DNA of 64,000 bases from Streptomyces sp. Z26 (lineage in GTDB: Bacteria; Actinomycetota; Actinomycetes; Streptomycetales; Streptomycetaceae). Of the stretch, positions 60,751-64,000 are shown one piece after another. A model generated the notes under the pieces. That model was not told where the DNA came from, did not search any database, and saw nothing but the letters and a program-made list of their open reading frames with translations. The stretch spans positions 1,125,501 to 1,189,500 of the forward strand of contig NZ_RCHV01000002.1 in NCBI RefSeq assembly GCF_003665095.1, given 5' to 3'. The translations under genes were made by a program, and so were the position numbers. The first letter of the stretch is position 1. Each line of letters opens with the position of its first letter.

Positions 60751-61317
60751 TCAGTCCCGGTGCAGCGTGCCGTCCGGGTCGAGACCGCGGAAGGAGAGGA
60801 CGACGATCAGGATGCCGCCGCAGACGATGGCGGAGTCCGCGAGGTTGAAGACGGCGAAGTGGGTCGGCGCGATGAAGTCGACCACCGCGCCGCGGAAGAC
60901 GCCGGGCGAACGGAAGACGCGGTCGGTGAGGTTCCCGAGGGCGCCGCCGAGCAGCATGCCCAGCGCGATGGCCCACGGCGTGCTGTAGAGCCGCCGCGCC
61001 AGCCGGGCGATGACCAGGATGACCACCGCGGCGATCGCGGTGAGCACGAGGGTCAGCGCCTCGCCGATACCGAAGGCCGCGCCCTTGTTCCGGATGACCT
61101 CCAGCCGCAGCACGGTGCCGAACACGTCGATCGGCTCCTGGTGCTCCAGCCGGTCGACGACCACCAGCTTGCTGAACAGGTCCAGGGCGTACGCGAGGGC
61201 GGCCACCCCGACCAGTACGGCGATCCGGCGGCGCCCGCGCGGCGGCTGCTGCCCGGACCGCTCCGCCGTCGACTCGTCCTCATCGGGGGTCTCGATGGTC
61301 CGCTCCGCCTCTGTCAC
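60751..61317 (-). CDS. lspA: Lipoprotein signal peptidase
   Basis: LspA is the aspartic protease that cleaves prolipoprotein signal peptides after Lgt acts. The 188-residue protein has a polar N-terminus of 31 residues and four membrane helices with [22 protein letters not shown] (catalytic Asp132), VVDFIAP and [12 protein letters not shown] (catalytic Asp161). GTG 61317 is preferred because TACCCT on the minus strand ends exactly 6 bases upstream, a leaderless layout; an upstream GTG at 61335 would contain that hexamer. Confidence 0.96.
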   Translation of the reverse strand: MTEAERTIETPDEDESTAERSGQQPPRGRRRIAVLVGVAALAYALDLFSKLVVVDRLEHQEPIDVFGTVLRLEVIRNKGAAFGIGEALTLVLTAIAAVVILVIARLARRLYSTPWAIALGMLLGGALGNLTDRVFRSPGVFRGAVVDFIAPTHFAVFNLADSAIVCGGILIVVLSFRGLDPDGTLHRD

Positions 61318-61323
61318 GAGATG

Positions 61324-61329
61324 AGGGTA
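61324..61329 (-). promoter_or_regulatory. -10-like TACCCT before lspA
   Basis: TACCCT (minus strand) ends 6 bases before GTG 61317 with no ribosome binding site, lying in the gap of 34 bases after the DksA-type gene. Confidence 0.5.
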
Positions 61330-61351
61330 CGACACGTGGTGCGGGCCACGA

Positions 61352-62062
61352 TCAGCGGCGCTCCTGCTTCTGCTTGCACTCCACGCACAGCGTCGCGCGG
61401 GGGAACGCCTGCATGCGGGCCTTGCCGATCGCGTTGCCGCAGCTCTCGCAGAGGCCGTACGTACCGGCCTCCAGCCGCTCCAGCGCGCGCTCCGTCTGGT
61501 GGACCATCTCGCGGGCGTTGGCGGCGAGCGCCATCTCGTGCTCGCGCGTGATGTTCTTCGTGCCGGTGTCGGCGTCGTCGTCGCCCGCGCCGTCGCCGGA
61601 GTCCCGCATCAGGCCGGTGAGGGCCTCCTCGGAGGACGCGATCTCGGCGTGCAGCCGTACGGCCTCGGTCTGGAGCTCGGCGCGCGCCTCCGCGACCTCC
61701 TCCTCCGTCCACGGGTCCTCGCCGGGGCGTACGGCCAGCTCGGCGGGGTTCACGGGCGTGGTCCGGGACGCGCGGGCGGTGGGAACCGCCGCGGCCTTCG
61801 CCGGAGTCTTCTTCGCAGCCACGGTCTGGGCTCCCGTCTTCTTGGCGGCAGGTGTCTTCGTGGCGCGCTTCTTGCCGGCGGGCGCCTTCTTCGCCGTGGT
61901 CTTCTTGGAGGGTGCCTGGTCGGCGGGGGCTTTCCGCACGGGTGCGGACGTCGCCTTGGTCACACTCTTCCCCTCGGCCGCCGTGTCGTCGGCGGACCGC
62001 CCCTCGGGGGCGGGTTGCCGCGCGGAGGCCGTCTTCTTCGCGGCGGTCCGTCTCGCCACCAT
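61352..62062 (-). CDS. DksA/TraR zinc-finger protein with histone-like tail
   Basis: This 236-residue protein joins a histone-H1-like N-terminal tail (residues about 1–100, rich in Ala, Lys, Pro: [20 protein letters not shown]) to a C-terminal DksA/TraR domain with a C4 zinc finger, Cys205-x2-Cys208-x17-Cys226-x2-Cys229 (CESCG … CVECK), preceded by a coiled coil ([20 protein letters not shown]). The tail should bind DNA nonspecifically; the zinc-finger domain may contact RNA polymerase as DksA does. AAGGGG precedes ATG 62062. It is divergent from the ileS T-box. Confidence 0.92.
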   Translation of the reverse strand: MVARRTAAKKTASARQPAPEGRSADDTAAEGKSVTKATSAPVRKAPADQAPSKKTTAKKAPAGKKRATKTPAAKKTGAQTVAAKKTPAKAAAVPTARASRTTPVNPAELAVRPGEDPWTEEEVAEARAELQTEAVRLHAEIASSEEALTGLMRDSGDGAGDDDADTGTKNITREHEMALAANAREMVHQTERALERLEAGTYGLCESCGNAIGKARMQAFPRATLCVECKQKQERR

Positions 62063-62240
62063 GGCCGCGACCCCTTCACATTGTGTGATCTTGCTCGCGA
62101 ATCGTGACCGGAACGATAAATCGACTTCGCGTTCGCGGCAACGGGGCACGCCGTTCCCTTCGTGATCTTCGTCCGCCCGGCGGCGCACCCCTCGGTCGCC
62201 GCCGAGAGCAGTTGTGCCCCGCTCCACCGCTCGAAAACCG

Positions 62241-62270
62241 TTCATGCCCACTGGCGGCGGCCCGTACACT
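62241..62270 (+). promoter_or_regulatory. Candidate promoter of the ileS leader
   Basis: TTCATG (62241–62246) and TACACT (62265–62270) are spaced by 18 bases, placing the transcription start near 62277 just before the T-box structures. The preceding 180 bases, down to the DksA-type start, contain an AT-richer area (62075–62125) likely to hold that gene's promoter. Confidence 0.5.
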
Positions 62271-62276
62271 GGCCGG

Positions 62277-62545
62277 AGCGAAAGGCGTGGATGGGGACGA
62301 GTAGCGTCCGTGTGCGGCCGAGAGCGACCCGGGGACGGTGTGAGCCCGGGGGTCAGCGCGACGTGAAGATCACCCCGGAGCCGCCGGAAGAAAAGCTCCC
62401 CGGAGCGAGTAGACCCGGCAGCGCGGCCCAATGAGGGGGCGACGGCACGTTCCGTCGCCAAGGAGGGTGGTACCGCGGGACGGCTGCCGCAGCGGCAGGC
62501 GCTCTCGTCCCTCCGACGGAAGCCACACGTCCGCCGGAGAGAGAC
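62277..62545 (+). ncRNA. T-box leader of ileS
   Basis: This is a tRNA-sensing leader RNA for isoleucyl-tRNA synthetase. The diagnostic T-box sequence AGGAGGGTGGTACCGCGGGA lies at 62461–62480; its TGGT would pair with the ACCA end of uncharged tRNA(Ile). A candidate Ile specifier codon ATC is at 62369–62371 (context GTGAAGATCACC). Downstream, CTCTCGTCCCTCC (62501–62513) can pair with the AGGAGGG-type sequence or with GGGACG-type segments. In actinobacteria ileS T-boxes act mainly on translation by hiding the ribosome binding site, here GGAGAGAG before the ATG. Confidence 0.9.
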
Positions 62546-62552
62546 GACCCCG

Positions 62553-64000
62553 ATGAGTCCGCAGCCGCAGTACCACCAGGTCCCCGCCCAGGTCGACCTG
62601 CCCGAGCTCGAACGCGCCGTGCTCGACTTCTGGGCCGAGCAGAAGGTCTTCGCCCGCAGCCTGGAGCAGTCCGAGGGCCGCCCCGAGTGGGTGTTCTACG
62701 AGGGCCCGCCCACCGCGAACGGCATGCCCGGCGCGCACCACATCGAGGCCCGCGTCTTCAAGGACGTCTTCCCCCGCTTCCGTACGATGCAGGGCTACCA
62801 CGTGGCGCGGAAGGCCGGCTGGGACTGCCACGGCCTGCCGGTCGAGCTGGCCGTGGAGAAGGAGCTGGGCTTCAACGGCAAGCAGGACATCGAGGACTTC
62901 GGCATCGCCGAGTTCAACGCCCGCTGCCGCGAGTCCGTCACCCGGCACACCGACGCGTTCGCGAAGCTCACCGAGCGCATGGGCTACTGGGTGGACATGG
63001 ACGCGGCCTACCGCACCATGGACCCCGAGTACGTCGAGTCCGTCTGGTGGTCGCTCAAGGAGATCTTCCGCAAGGGCCTGCTGGCCCAGGACTACCGCGT
63101 GGCCCCCTGGTGCCCGCGCTGCGGCACCGGCCTGTCCGACCACGAGCTGGCGCAGGGGTACGAGACGGTCGTCGACCCGTCGGTCTACGTCCGCCTCCCC
63201 CTGACCACCGGCCCGCTCGCCGGTGACGCCGCCCTGCTGGTCTGGACGACCACCCCCTGGACGCTCGTCTCCAACACCGCCGTCGCCGCGCACCCCGAGG
63301 TGACGTACGTGGTCGCCACCGACGGGCGGGAGCGGCTGGTCGTGGCCGAGCCGCTGCTGGAGAAGGCGCTGGGCGAGGGCTGGACGGCGACGGGCCAGTC
63401 GTTCTCCGGCGCGGAGATGGAGCACTGGGCGTACGAGCGCCCCTTCGACCTGGTCCCGCTGGACGGCGCGAACTTCGTGGTGAACGCGGAGTACGTCACC
63501 ACCGAGGACGGCACCGGCCTGGTGCACCAGGCGCCCGCGTTCGGCGAGGACGACCTGCGGACCTGCCGCGGGTACGGCCTGCCGGTGGTCAACCCCGTAC
63601 GCCCGGACGGCACCTTCGGGGAGGGCGTCGGCCTGGTCGGCGGGCAGTTCTTCAAGAAGGCCGACGAGACGCTCGTCGCGGACCTGGACGCGCGCGGCCT
63701 CCTCTTCCGCCACCTGCCGTACGAGCACAGCTACCCGCACTGCTGGCGCTGCCACACCGCGCTGCTCTACTACGCGCAGCCGTCGTGGTACATCCGCACC
63801 ACCCAGGTCAAGGACGCGCTGCTCCGTGAGAACGCGCGCACCAACTGGTACCCGGACTCGGTGAAGAACGGCCGCTACGGCGACTGGCTCGACAACAACA
63901 TCGACTGGGCCCTCTCCCGGAACCGCTACTGGGGCACCCCGCTGCCCATCTGGCGCTGCGCCGACGACCACCTCACGTGCGTCGGTTCGCTGGCCGAGCT
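62553..64000 (+). CDS. ileS: Isoleucyl-tRNA synthetase, 3' end outside window
   Basis: IleS charges tRNA(Ile) with isoleucine. The first 482 codons are visible; the C-terminal half lies beyond the right edge. The class I HIGH-type motif is PTANGMPGAHHIEARVFKD, followed by KAGWDCHGLPVELAVEKELG. The editing (CP1) domain contains LLVWTTTPWTLVSNTAVAAHP and the cysteines CPRCG and CWRCH. The GAHH form of the motif is of the eukaryal-like IleRS type found in actinobacteria, a type that is often insensitive to mupirocin; that property is not demonstrated here. ATG 62553 follows GGAGAGAG. Confidence 0.97.
   Translation, partial: MSPQPQYHQVPAQVDLPELERAVLDFWAEQKVFARSLEQSEGRPEWVFYEGPPTANGMPGAHHIEARVFKDVFPRFRTMQGYHVARKAGWDCHGLPVELAVEKELGFNGKQDIEDFGIAEFNARCRESVTRHTDAFAKLTERMGYWVDMDAAYRTMDPEYVESVWWSLKEIFRKGLLAQDYRVAPWCPRCGTGLSDHELAQGYETVVDPSVYVRLPLTTGPLAGDAALLVWTTTPWTLVSNTAVAAHPEVTYVVATDGRERLVVAEPLLEKALGEGWTATGQSFSGAEMEHWAYERPFDLVPLDGANFVVNAEYVTTEDGTGLVHQAPAFGEDDLRTCRGYGLPVVNPVRPDGTFGEGVGLVGGQFFKKADETLVADLDARGLLFRHLPYEHSYPHCWRCHTALLYYAQPSWYIRTTQVKDALLRENARTNWYPDSVKNGRYGDWLDNNIDWALSRNRYWGTPLPIWRCADDHLTCVGSLAE

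Overview
The window is chromosomal DNA of a high-GC actinomycete, almost certainly a Streptomyces or close relative. The signs are very high GC with nearly all third codon positions G or C, many GTG starts, 1–4 bp gene overlaps, a trp cluster containing trpM, a his cluster with priA-type hisA, actinobacterial protein families (HGxxPAAW, TIGR02234, TIGR03085) and a T-box before ileS. The gene order gltB … lgt–trpABMC–trpE–hisI … hisFAHBCD … dnaE … rluD–lspA–dksA-like–ileS is a core streptomycete backbone. I saw no rRNA, tRNA, CRISPR array, transposase or phage gene.

Layout. 1–4059: the 5' part of gltB (minus strand, cut by the left edge). 4060–4783: a long intergenic region with a candidate gltB promoter and a perfect LacI operator. 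4784–11427: a sugar-uptake operon (LacI regulator, two permeases, lipoprotein, ribokinase) without its own ATPase, followed by a class III CoA-transferase. 11506–21105, minus strand: hisI, trpE, three small membrane proteins, trpC, trpM, trpB, trpA, a DsbA-like protein and lgt. 21268–30940: a mixed block with a septum-formation-type protein, a TIGR03085 protein, a B3/B4 protein, an HxlR/hydrolase divergent pair, a two-gene toxin–antitoxin-like pair with a TTA codon in the toxin, and a LysR regulator divergent from a three-gene succinate dehydrogenase/fumarate reductase operon. 31069–36908, minus strand: the tightly overlapped his operon hisD-C-B-(small membrane protein)-H-A-ridA-F. 37058–45283: a beta-helix membrane protein, a Lon-substrate-binding-domain protein, YbaK, SulP with a MerR regulator and its operator, TetR, a membrane protein and DUF2252. 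45530–49072: dnaE. 49200–56730: a small basic protein, a NYN nuclease, an ABC exporter pair, a second DsbA-like protein, a dienelactone-hydrolase-like protein and MscS. 56758–64000: a CPA1 antiporter, rluD, an M6-like protease, lspA, a DksA-type zinc-finger protein with a histone-H1-like tail, and ileS (cut by the right edge) behind its T-box.

How it works together. The trp and his genes make the two aromatic-type amino acids. No trpF is present, and HisA is of the PriA type that serves both pathways in streptomycetes. The sugar operon probably borrows the shared ATPase MsiK. Lgt and LspA are successive steps of lipoprotein maturation, and the sugar-binding lipoprotein is a likely client. Two regulator/target pairs (HxlR–hydrolase, LysR–sdh) and the MerR/SulP locus each have a visible dyad between the divergent genes.

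Most worth following up are the TTA-containing degenerate Fic pair at 25051–25640 and the recurring layout in which a TANNNT-like hexamer lies 6–8 bases before the start codon with no room for a leader.
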